Assembly (NCBI GenBank): GCA_958422845.1
Contig: CATZPU010000089.1
Span: forward strand, 1 to 5,620
DNA length: 5,620 nt
Origin: an uncultured Lachnospiraceae bacterium
Lineage (GTDB): Bacteria > Bacillota > Clostridia > Lachnospirales > Lachnospiraceae
Reading direction: 5' to 3'
Part shown: positions 1 to 5,547 of the stretch, one piece after another
Layout: each line of letters opens with the position of its first letter
How positions within the stretch are numbered: the stretch's first letter is position 1
Translations under genes and position numbers: made by a program
Notes under the pieces: generated by a model
The model's input: only the letters and a program-made list of their open reading frames with translations
Databases searched by the model: none
Told to the model about the DNA's origin: nothing

Positions 1-917
1 CCTGCTTTTTTCTTTCTTCGTTCCGGAAGCTGTGCCAGAATGATCGCCACAAACATCAGCGCGCAGCCGGAAAGCTCCCGCGCGCTGAGCTTCTGCCCAA
101 GCAGCACCCAGCCTGCAAGCACAGATATAACAGATTCAAGACTAAGGATAAGCGATGCGATCGTCGGGTCCATATCCTTCTGTCCGACGATCTGAAGTGT
201 GTATGCAACGCCGCACGACATTACTCCGGCGTATAAAACAGGCATCCATGCCGATATAAACGCACTCCACGAAAAATGCTCCGTCAGAAGCATACCTATT
301 GCAGAAAGTATACCGCAGACGAAAAACTGTATACATGACATCCTGACGCCGTCAACCTGCGGTGAAAAATGATCGATCACTAAAATATGAACGGAAAACA
401 CAACTGCGCACAAAAGCACCAGCAGATCGCCTTTTCCAAGCGTCAGCCCGCCTGTCATGCACAAAAGATAAAGTCCTGCAACTGCAAGCGCCACGCTCAC
501 CCAGATCTTCATTCCAACCTTCTTTTTCAGGAAAATTCCAAGCAGCGGAACGATCACGATATACAGCGCTGTAATAAATCCCGCCTTGCCTACCGTCGTG
601 TACTTAATACCGAACTGCTGCAGGTTGCTTGCTACGAACAGCGCAATTCCGCAGCAGATCCCGCCGACAAGAAGCTTTTTACTATGCCACGTATAGACGT
701 CCGCTTCTCCCGCATTTTCCTGCTTTTTCCCTTTACGAAACCGGTCGAGCAAAAAAATACACGGGATCAGTACTATCCCGCCAATGATGCAGCGTGCAAA
801 ATTAAAAGTGAACGCCCCGATGTGATCCATACTTACGCTTTGCGCAACAAAAGCAGTCCCCCAGATCGCTGCTGTCAAAAACAGCAGAAGGGGATTTCTC
901 CATGATGTTTTTTTCAT
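1..917 (-). CDS. DMT-superfamily (EamA) membrane transporter, 3' end cut by the window edge
   Basis: The minus frame from the ATG at 917-915 stays open for 305 codons to the left edge. I translated it by hand and saw no frameshift. The protein is very hydrophobic, with about ten likely transmembrane helices in two EamA repeats (roughly residues 9-152 and 161-296). The first opens with a typical LTAAIWGTAFVAQ helix. The second ends in the family pattern SLESVISVLAGWVLLGQKLS followed by a last helix. The final visible residues are basic (PERRKKKA), as expected for a cytosolic C-terminus. Family members are usually about 290-310 residues, so only a few should be missing. AGGAG (924-928) lies 6 bases before the ATG, and an in-frame stop just upstream fixes the start. 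It is the third gene after cca and the Nudix gene, with a 66-base gap. EamA proteins export or import metabolites and amino acids in the cell membrane; the substrate here cannot be told. Confidence 0.9.
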   Translation of the reverse strand, partial: MKKTSWRNPLLLFLTAAIWGTAFVAQSVSMDHIGAFTFNFARCIIGGIVLIPCIFLLDRFRKGKKQENAGEADVYTWHSKKLLVGGICCGIALFVASNLQQFGIKYTTVGKAGFITALYIVIVPLLGIFLKKKVGMKIWVSVALAVAGLYLLCMTGGLTLGKGDLLVLLCAVVFSVHILVIDHFSPQVDGVRMSCIQFFVCGILSAIGMLLTEHFSWSAFISAWMPVLYAGVMSCGVAYTLQIVGQKDMDPTIASLILSLESVISVLAGWVLLGQKLSARELSGCALMFVAIILAQLPERRKKKA

Positions 918-983
918 AACGCTCTCCTCTTACTCCTATTCTTCCTCTTTCTGAGCCGTCAAAGCCCGTTTTTTCCCTTCTTT

Positions 984-2006
984 TCACTCCTGACTTTTCA
1001 GATACGCTCCAAGAAGCCGAAATCCCCTGATATTGACACAGAAATTTCCATCGCCCTGCAATACGTGCGACAGACACTCTTCATAATCTACCCATTGCAC
1101 AGACTCCACTTCCTCTTGCTGCAAAGAAAGCTGCCCTATATCGATCGGATTCTGATATACGTAGACAGAAGATATTTCACGGTCATAAAACGGCTCGCCG
1201 TTAAACTCTGTACAGATTTCCCCACTGTCAAAAATGCCCGCAAAATGCAGTTCCTCCGGCTGCGCCCTGATACCAAGCTCTTCCGCAAGCTCACGCAGCG
1301 CTGATTCTTCGTACCCGTCTCCCGCCATGACATGACCGGAAGCCGAAGAACCGTAACAGCCCGGATACGTTTTTTTCGCGCTTCGCTTCTGCATCAATAT
1401 CTGCCAGTTTCCGCTTCTGCCGCGCCGTACTGCCCAGACATATACCGTCCGGTGGCGGATCCCAAGGGCATGTGCGACGCCCCTCTCCGTCACCTGACCG
1501 GTCGGTTCGCCGCGCTCGTCACAGATATCAAACAGCTCAAGCATCCTGCCGTCAAGTGCCGCATACTGCAATACATCTCCCTGATAGGACAGCTTCAGCG
1601 AAAAAAACGGTGCATCCTGTGCGAGCAGCTTCAGGAATATTTTATCGCCCTCCCATAAATTGAGCTTCATGATCTCTTCCTTTGCCACCCACTCAAGCGT
1701 TCCCTCATCGCAAGCGCACAGCTCTCCCTCAAAACGGTCTGCCGTATACAGACACATATATTCTGTCTGCCACCCCTCTGCAAGAAAAGTCACAATTCCC
1801 CGAAATCTCCACGACACCAGAGTAAGTCCCGTCTCCTCCTTTGCCTCGCGCAAAAGGCATTCCTCCGGACTTTCTCCCTCTTCAAAGTGTCCGCCGATGC
1901 CGATCCACTTATCCTTATTGACGTCGTGCTTCTTGCTGACGCGGTGAAGCATCAGGTACTTTCCGTCCTTTTCAATATAGCAAAGCGTTGTAAGCGGTGA
2001 TCTCAC
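984..2006 (-). CDS. Tandem double-Nudix hydrolase (MutT/MutX-like domain fused to an IPP-isomerase-like Nudix domain)
   Basis: The 340-residue protein has two complete Nudix domains. The first (about 1-130) has a perfect Nudix box at G39-L61, with catalytic residues in REAKEETGL, preceded by LMLHRVSKKHDVNKDKW, which recalls MutX/MTH1-type 8-oxo-dGTP diphosphatases. The second (about 155-335) begins ELFDICDERGEPTG and HRTVYVWAV, typical of the IPP-isomerase-like/YfcD Nudix group. Its box is at G224-I246 with RELAEELGI, but D230 stands where the consensus has the first Glu. Nudix enzymes cleave nucleoside diphosphates linked to another group, using Mg2+ held by the box glutamates. Pool sanitising is a plausible job for domain one; the substrate of domain two is unknown, and true isomerase activity is not implied. 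The start is GTG at 2006-2004, overlapping the cca stop by 4 bases, with GGAGG 10 bases upstream inside cca. Such coupling suggests co-translation with cca. Confidence 0.9.
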   Translation of the reverse strand: MRSPLTTLCYIEKDGKYLMLHRVSKKHDVNKDKWIGIGGHFEEGESPEECLLREAKEETGLTLVSWRFRGIVTFLAEGWQTEYMCLYTADRFEGELCACDEGTLEWVAKEEIMKLNLWEGDKIFLKLLAQDAPFFSLKLSYQGDVLQYAALDGRMLELFDICDERGEPTGQVTERGVAHALGIRHRTVYVWAVRRGRSGNWQILMQKRSAKKTYPGCYGSSASGHVMAGDGYEESALRELAEELGIRAQPEELHFAGIFDSGEICTEFNGEPFYDREISSVYVYQNPIDIGQLSLQQEEVESVQWVDYEECLSHVLQGDGNFCVNIRGFRLLGAYLKSQE

Positions 2007-3349
2007 AGTTTCTGCGCCTCCCTCATCTCTCTGCTTCGTGCAAGCAGATATTCCCGCTCATTGTGTTCGGGATACTCCAACACATCCTGCAAAAGTTTAT
2101 TGAGCAAAACACCGACCGCTTCTCCCGGCTTCATGCCGTCTGAGAGCAGATCGCGCCCGTTCAGCTTCATATCTTTAAGTGTCAGACAGTCCCCGTGCAT
2201 CCTGATATCGTTCCAGATGTGCTCTACTTCCTTCAGATAATCAAGCTTTTCGGCTACCACATCGGGATGCTGTGCCATAATATCCGCTCTCTTGACAAGC
2301 AGATAATCGTCAAATGATTCCGGTCCGATCAGATAAGCGCAGCGGCGTATATCCGATCCCGCAAGCTGCGGATACCAGGAATGGTTTCGCACGAGATTGC
2401 AGACTGCATACAGTGTTTCATTGTCAAACTTCAGATTTTTCATAATACGCCGCGCGATCTTCTCGCTAAAAGCAGCGTGTCCCCGAAAATGATCTTTTCC
2501 CGTCTCATCTGTCGTGAAGACCTCCGGCTTGCCCATATCATGAAACAGCATCGCAAGCCGCAGATGCTTTTTTGCCGGAATATGCTGCAGCGCGCACAGT
2601 GTATGCTCCCCTGTCGTAAACGCATGATGCGGATTGTTCTGACGCTGTACCATGATGCGGTCAAACTCCGGCATGATCACCGATGTGATCCCGCACTCAT
2701 ACGCCAGACGAAACCAGTGCGGATTCGGGGAGACGAGCAGCTTCACAAGCTCTGTCTGTATCCGCTCTGCGCTTATATAATCAAGAGCGTCCGCCATCTC
2801 ACGGATCGCCGCACGCACGTCATCCGTAAGCGTAAAGCCTAACTGTGCTGCGAAACGTACTGCCCGCATCATACGCAGTGCGTCCTCCGAAAAACGCTCC
2901 TTCGGATCTCCGACGCAGCGTATTGTTTTATTTTTCAGATCCTCGATGCCTCCGAACTCATCTACCAGCCCCGTTTCAGGCGCATACGCCATTGCATTGA
3001 TCGTAAAATCACGTCTCTTCAGATCTTCTACAAGATTCTGTGTAAATACGACTTCTTTCGGATGACGGCAGTCCTCATACTCTCCGTCGATCCGGTACGT
3101 CGTCACCTCGAACCCGTCTTTATCCACCATGACTGTCACAGTTCCGTGCTCGATCCCTGTGTCCACCGTTCTCGGAAACAGTGCCTTCACCTGCTGCGGA
3201 GCCGCTGACGTCGTGACGTCCCAATCCTCCGGCGTCCTGCCCATGATCGAATCACGGACGCAGCCGCCGACAATATATGCCTCATGTCCATTATCATGCA
3301 AAACCTGCAAAATCCATTTTACTTTTTCCGGAATTTCGATATACGACAT
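2003..3349 (-). CDS. cca: CCA tRNA nucleotidyltransferase (class II, with HD domain)
   Basis: This enzyme adds or repairs the 3'-terminal CCA of tRNAs in the cytosol without a nucleic acid template. At 448 residues it has the usual length for the HD-containing form. In order: the head domain has GGCVRDSIMG (28-37) and the metal-binding DWD (D42, D44); then RRDFTINAMAY (112-122); then the nucleotide-selecting helix EDALRMMRAVRF (155-166), the class II EDxxR motif. After an RNA-binding neck comes an HD domain with H249, H270-D271 (LFHDMGKP) and H291, seen in many bacterial relatives and linked there to phosphatase or phosphodiesterase activity. A poly(A) polymerase is the main alternative, since the families share the head. 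Firmicutes members of this layout are normally CCA-adding. The start is ATG at 3349-3347, with a moderate GAAGG site (3359-3363) 9 bases upstream. It is the first gene of the minus-strand unit, overlapping the Nudix gene by 4 bases. Confidence 0.93.
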   Translation of the reverse strand: MSYIEIPEKVKWILQVLHDNGHEAYIVGGCVRDSIMGRTPEDWDVTTSAAPQQVKALFPRTVDTGIEHGTVTVMVDKDGFEVTTYRIDGEYEDCRHPKEVVFTQNLVEDLKRRDFTINAMAYAPETGLVDEFGGIEDLKNKTIRCVGDPKERFSEDALRMMRAVRFAAQLGFTLTDDVRAAIREMADALDYISAERIQTELVKLLVSPNPHWFRLAYECGITSVIMPEFDRIMVQRQNNPHHAFTTGEHTLCALQHIPAKKHLRLAMLFHDMGKPEVFTTDETGKDHFRGHAAFSEKIARRIMKNLKFDNETLYAVCNLVRNHSWYPQLAGSDIRRCAYLIGPESFDDYLLVKRADIMAQHPDVVAEKLDYLKEVEHIWNDIRMHGDCLTLKDMKLNGRDLLSDGMKPGEAVGVLLNKLLQDVLEYPEHNEREYLLARSREMREAQKL

Positions 3350-3381
3350 TATTTTTTACCTTCCCTTTTCCGGTCATTTTA

Positions 3382-3398
3382 AGCCTCAGGCTACAGCC
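3382..3398 (-). other. Small alternative hairpins in the cca leader
   Basis: The cca leader reads GGCT-GT-AGCC-TGA-GGCT on the minus strand. The middle AGCC can pair with either flanking GGCT, giving two mutually exclusive 4-bp hairpins. The stems are short and no T-run follows, so this is not a terminator. It may be chance. It is recorded because it lies in the only leader of the three-gene unit. Confidence 0.25.
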
Positions 3399-3411
3399 GG
3401 ATACTGTCTTT

Positions 3412-3440
3412 ATCATAACACAACCGCCTTTTTCTGAAAA
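3412..3440 (-). promoter_or_regulatory. Probable sigma-A promoter for the cca-Nudix-transporter unit
   Basis: On the minus strand, TTTTCA (3440-3435; 4 of 6 to TTGACA) and TATGAT (3417-3412; 5 of 6 to TATAAT) are 17 bases apart. Transcription would start near 3405, giving a leader of about 55 bases before the cca ATG. It is the best-placed minus-strand candidate in the divergent gap, but the -35 box is weak. Confidence 0.5.
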
Positions 3441-3477
3441 GTGAAAAGTGAAAAATCTGTGTCCTGCCGTAAAACTA

Positions 3478-3507
3478 TTTACATTTCGTGTGCAGAAATG
3501 TTATATT
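3478..3507 (+). promoter_or_regulatory. Possible distal promoter of the trigger-factor-like lipoprotein gene
   Basis: TTTACA (3478-3483) and TATATT (3502-3507) are separated by 18 bases, each matching consensus at 5 of 6 positions. A TG one base before the -10 box gives an extended -10. The start would be near 3514, leaving a leader of about 107 bases. It competes with a nearer candidate and could be chance in this AT-rich stretch. Confidence 0.4.
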
Positions 3508-3519
3508 TGGTTATATTTA
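3500..3519 (+). repeat. Adjacent 10-bp direct repeat in the divergent intergenic region
   Basis: GTTATATTTG (3500-3509) is followed at once by GTTATATTTA (3510-3519), identical but for the last base. The repeat lies over the distal -10 box and about 44 bases upstream of the proximal -35 box. It could be a protein-binding site or UP-like element, or simple AT-rich drift. Confidence 0.4.
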
Positions 3520-3562
3520 TATTAACAAGATTCAAAAGTCATTAAAATCATTTTAGCATTAG

Positions 3563-3591
3563 TTTACAGGAAGCATAATATTCCATATAAA
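3563..3591 (+). promoter_or_regulatory. Proximal sigma-A promoter of the trigger-factor-like lipoprotein gene
   Basis: TTTACA (3563-3568) and TATAAA (3586-3591) each match consensus at 5 of 6 positions and sit at the optimal 17-base spacing. Transcription would start near 3598, giving a short leader of about 22 bases that still includes the ribosome binding site AAAGGA (3609-3614), 6 bases before the ATG. This is the better of the two rightward candidates. Confidence 0.65.
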
Positions 3592-3620
3592 CTGACGCGA
3601 AATCTCAGAAAGGAAATACT

Positions 3621-4991
3621 ATGAAAAAGAAAAGTTTACTGATACTCTTAGGTCTGGCTGCCGCTATCGCTGTATCCGGCTGCGGCAATAAAAATGAAAA
3701 GAAAAAAGAAACCGAATTTACAACAGACGCGCCTGCTGCGACCGCAGAAGAAGATGTTATAGAAGAGACTGCCGCCGAGACGGAAGCGCTTCTTGATCCG
3801 ATCACACCGTCTGACTATCTCGTAGAAAATATTGACGACTACGTTACACTGGGAGAAGTCTCCGGTCTGCCCGTTACGCAGTACAAATATGAAGTAACAG
3901 ATGATATGATCGCTGAACGTATCGATATGGAAGTATCCGCTTATTCTGAGGAAACGGAAGTCGATCGGGAAAGCAAAGCCGGCGATATCATTTACGCAGA
4001 TATTACGTCTACGGTGCAGGGCGATGATGATTCAGAATACACCGAAAGCACTTACATCACACTCGGCGACGAGGAATACGGCGCAGAATTTGACGAGAAA
4101 ATGACCGGCGTTTCCGCAGGCGATACACAGGAATTCTCCATTACATTTGACGACGATATCTGGATGGAAGAATGGATGGGACAGACGGTCGACTTCAAGG
4201 TCGCTGTCACAAGCATATGCGAGGTCAAAACACCTGAATATAATGATGATTTTGTCGCTGAAAATACAGACTATAAGACGACAGAAGAATACGAAGCTTT
4301 CCTGCGCGAAGAGATCGAAGCAGAAAATGCTCAGACAAGCTATACAGATGCAGTAGAGGAGCTTTATCTTGCCGCAGAAAACAATGCCGTATTCTCCGAC
4401 TATCCGCAGGAGCTGTATGACCTTTGCAAAGAAGAGGTACTTGCATTCTACCGCACCTTTGCCGGTACTGCAGAGGACGCTGATATCTACGAAATGTTCG
4501 GGCTCACAGAGGAAGATGTTGAGACAGAGATCCTCGCTATGGTCAATCGCCGCCTGATCGCAAGCGCTATCTGCGAAAAAAACGATCTTGAAGTCACCGA
4601 AGACGAATATACTGCTTACGTATCGGAATACGCCGCATATTACGGCTACGAGGATGCTGTACAGTTTGAAAAAGACAACTCCCGTCCGACACTCGTATGG
4701 TTTCTGTTTGAATCAAAGGCAGGCGACTACCTGTACAAAAATGCAAAGATCACGGAGGAAGCTTACGTTCCGGAGGAATTCGATGATCTGGATATCGATG
4801 AGATCGACGTCACGCAGATCGATCCCGCCGAGGAAGACAGCGAGGTGGCTGACGGCGTGACGCTGAATACCACAGAAGATGACGCCGCACAGACTGATAC
4901 AGAGCTGTCTGATGAAACAGAAACGGATACGGAAGTATCCAATGAAGAAGAAACTGAAGCGTCCGGCACAGAAGGTGATACTGAGGAATGA
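3621..4991 (+). CDS. Trigger-factor-like lipoprotein foldase (FKBP domain plus trigger-factor C domain)
   Basis: The 456-residue protein starts with a lipoprotein signal: basic MKKK, a hydrophobic core (L6-V18) and lipobox VSGC with acceptor C21, so it should be anchored on the outer face of the cell membrane. A charged linker (about 22-75) leads to a trigger-factor-like segment, an FKBP-type domain (about 118-202; GDIIYADITSTVQG, then EFDEKMTGVSAGD) and a helical trigger-factor C-terminal domain (about 205-380). The ribosome-binding N-terminal domain of true trigger factor is not evident. Several FKBP active-site aromatics are not obvious, so prolyl isomerase activity is uncertain. The likely role is folding of exported proteins, comparable to PrsA, but this is inferred. 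From residue 381 there is no Lys, Arg or His, and about 32 of the last 73 residues are Asp or Glu; TDTE[LV]S[DN]E occurs twice (425-432, 435-442). It is monocistronic, between its own promoter and a terminator. Confidence 0.85.
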   Translation: MKKKSLLILLGLAAAIAVSGCGNKNEKKKETEFTTDAPAATAEEDVIEETAAETEALLDPITPSDYLVENIDDYVTLGEVSGLPVTQYKYEVTDDMIAERIDMEVSAYSEETEVDRESKAGDIIYADITSTVQGDDDSEYTESTYITLGDEEYGAEFDEKMTGVSAGDTQEFSITFDDDIWMEEWMGQTVDFKVAVTSICEVKTPEYNDDFVAENTDYKTTEEYEAFLREEIEAENAQTSYTDAVEELYLAAENNAVFSDYPQELYDLCKEEVLAFYRTFAGTAEDADIYEMFGLTEEDVETEILAMVNRRLIASAICEKNDLEVTEDEYTAYVSEYAAYYGYEDAVQFEKDNSRPTLVWFLFESKAGDYLYKNAKITEEAYVPEEFDDLDIDEIDVTQIDPAEEDSEVADGVTLNTTEDDAAQTDTELSDETETDTEVSNEEETEASGTEGDTEE

Positions 4992-5026
4992 TCTGCAAAC
5001 CTGACACAATTTTCTTTACCTGAAAC

Positions 5027-5059
5027 ATGGGGCGGTACAACGACTGACCGCCCCGTTTT
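5027..5059 (+). terminator. Intrinsic terminator after the lipoprotein gene
   Basis: GGGGCGGT (5029-5036) pairs perfectly with ACCGCCCC (5047-5054) around a 10-base loop. Two more pairs, including one G-U, extend the stem at its base. A short T-run, GTTTTC, follows. It begins 36 bases after the stop codon and separates the lipoprotein gene from the cold-shock gene. There is no T-run for the opposite strand. Confidence 0.85.
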
Positions 5060-5081
5060 CTATGTCCCGTTTATACGACTG

Positions 5082-5104
5082 TACGCATGTAAAAAATGTG
5101 CGTA
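5082..5104 (+). repeat. Inverted repeat upstream of the cold-shock promoter, with a repeated ACGCAT half-site
   Basis: TACGCA (5082-5087) and TGCGTA (5099-5104) are exact inverse copies separated by 11 mostly A bases, centred about 27 bases before the -35 box. ACGCAT occurs at 5083-5088 and again at 5125-5130, inside the promoter, 42 bp apart, which is about four helical turns. This could be an operator pair; no regulator is identified. Confidence 0.35.
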
Positions 5105-5119
5105 TTTCATTCATTTTGC

Positions 5120-5147
5120 TTGACACGCATAAAGATTGTGTTATAAT
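5120..5147 (+). promoter_or_regulatory. Strong sigma-A promoter of the cold-shock gene
   Basis: TTGACA (5120-5125) and TATAAT (5142-5147) are both perfect consensus boxes, 16 bases apart. TG at 5139-5140 also makes an extended -10. The start should fall near 5153-5156, leaving a leader of about 128 bases before the ATG. This is the strongest promoter in the window and fits a highly expressed cold-shock gene. Confidence 0.92.
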
Positions 5148-5151
5148 AAGA

Positions 5152-5258
5152 CTGCAAAAGGTTCACTGGTTAATATATTTCACTAACTATTATAGAGTAT
5201 AAAATCACACCTTTGTATTCTATAATAGTTAGTGAAAATTTTTTAACAGTCTTTTCAG
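5152..5258 (+). promoter_or_regulatory. Long-hairpin 5' leader of the cold-shock mRNA
   Basis: Nearly the whole leader can fold into one hairpin. The core is a perfect 19-bp inverted repeat (5178-5196 with 5219-5237), continued inward by 7 pairs including two G-U (5197-5203 with 5212-5218) to an 8-base loop. Outward, separated by small bulges, GTTAA (5169-5173) pairs with TTAAC (5243-5247), ACT (5165-5167) with AGT (5248-5250), AAAAG (5156-5160) with CTTTT (5251-5255), and CTG (5152-5154) with CAG (5256-5258). That makes about 42 pairs, AT-rich throughout. The base of the stem coincides with the expected transcript start, so this is a leader structure rather than a random palindrome. Long structured leaders are known from cold-shock genes such as E. 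coli cspA. I do not recognise this one as a named RNA family. Confidence 0.85.
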
Positions 5259-5266
5259 CAATCTAG

Positions 5267-5275
5267 TTAGGAGGT
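5267..5275 (+). promoter_or_regulatory. Perfect Shine-Dalgarno site of the cold-shock gene
   Basis: TTAGGAGGT is a near-full match to the 16S anti-Shine-Dalgarno sequence. AGGAGG (5269-5274) ends 8 bases before the ATG at 5283, which settles the start. It lies just outside the leader hairpin, so it would be accessible when the hairpin is formed. Its 5' side overlaps TAGTTAG (5264-5270), a copy of a segment of the hairpin's right arm. Confidence 0.93.
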
Positions 5276-5282
5276 ACCGAAA

Positions 5283-5483
5283 ATGAATAAGGGTACAGTA
5301 AAGTGGTTCAACGCAGAAAAAGGTTATGGTTTCATCACAGGTGAGAATGGTTCCGACGTATTCGTACATTTCTCCGCAATTCAGGGTGAAGGATTCAAGA
5401 CTCTCGAAGAGGGACAGGCTGTTTCTTATGACTTGACAGAAGGCGCTCGCGGTATGCAGGCAGCTAATGTCGTAAAGCTTTGA
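5283..5483 (+). CDS. csp: Cold-shock protein (CspA/CspB family)
   Basis: The 66-residue protein is a single cold-shock domain, an OB-fold that binds single-stranded RNA and DNA and acts as an RNA chaperone in the cytosol. The RNP1 motif is KGYGFI (13-18) and RNP2 is VFVHF (26-30). The surface aromatics W8, F9, F17, F27, H29, F30 and F38 that contact bases are all present. From memory, the stretch around residues 26-48 is almost the same as in Bacillus subtilis CspB, and the length is typical. The gene stands alone between a consensus promoter and a strong terminator, behind a long hairpin leader. The leader suggests post-transcriptional control, but whether the gene is cold-induced or constitutive cannot be read from sequence; many Csp paralogues are expressed at normal temperature. 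Confidence 0.97.
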   Translation: MNKGTVKWFNAEKGYGFITGENGSDVFVHFSAIQGEGFKTLEEGQAVSYDLTEGARGMQAANVVKL

Positions 5484-5514
5484 TGACTTTATAAAGAGTA
5501 TAGAGAACATCCAC

Positions 5515-5547
5515 AGGGACTGCTGCAGGCGCGGCAGTCCTTTTATT
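5515..5547 (+). terminator. Intrinsic terminator after the cold-shock gene
   Basis: GGACTGCTGC (5517-5526) pairs with GCGGCAGTCC (5531-5540) across a 4-base AGGC loop. That gives a 10-bp stem with one G-U pair, followed directly by TTTTATT. It starts about 33 bases after the stop codon. Confidence 0.92.

Noticed and set aside
387..905. 172-codon open frame on the plus strand
   Set aside because: It lies entirely antisense to the EamA transporter, whose translation fits a known family from its start codon to the left edge. The plus-strand protein is rich in C, H, Q, K and R and resembles no family.
918..983. Possible internal promoter for the EamA gene (TTGACG on the minus strand)
   Set aside because: A fair -35-like box exists, but nothing near 16-18 bases downstream resembles TATAAT, so read-through from the cca promoter is simpler.
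1332..1658. Plus-strand open frames opposite the Nudix gene (also 1065-1304 and 1660-1947)
   Set aside because: They are shadows of the double-Nudix coding sequence, with no ribosome binding sites and no recognisable domains.
2381..2842. 153-codon plus-strand open frame
   Set aside because: It is antisense to the cca HD and RNA-binding regions and has no family resemblance.
3435..3455. TGAAAAG short tandem repeat
   Set aside because: Three A-rich copies of only 7 bases, probably low-complexity intergenic sequence overlapping the cca -35 region.
4763..4969. Serine- and valine-rich minus-strand frame, and the overlapping 4713-5009 frame
   Set aside because: The composition is what the reverse complement of Asp/Glu/Thr codons in the acidic tail would give; there is no ribosome site.
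5178..5237. Reading the leader inverted repeat as a MITE or CRISPR-like unit
   Set aside because: It occurs once, has no clear target-site duplication or repeat-spacer pattern, and its outer stem starts at the predicted transcription start, so a leader RNA structure explains it better.
5229..5510. 93-codon minus-strand frame over the cold-shock gene
   Set aside because: It is antisense to a certain csp gene and spans its leader hairpin. It has no family resemblance.
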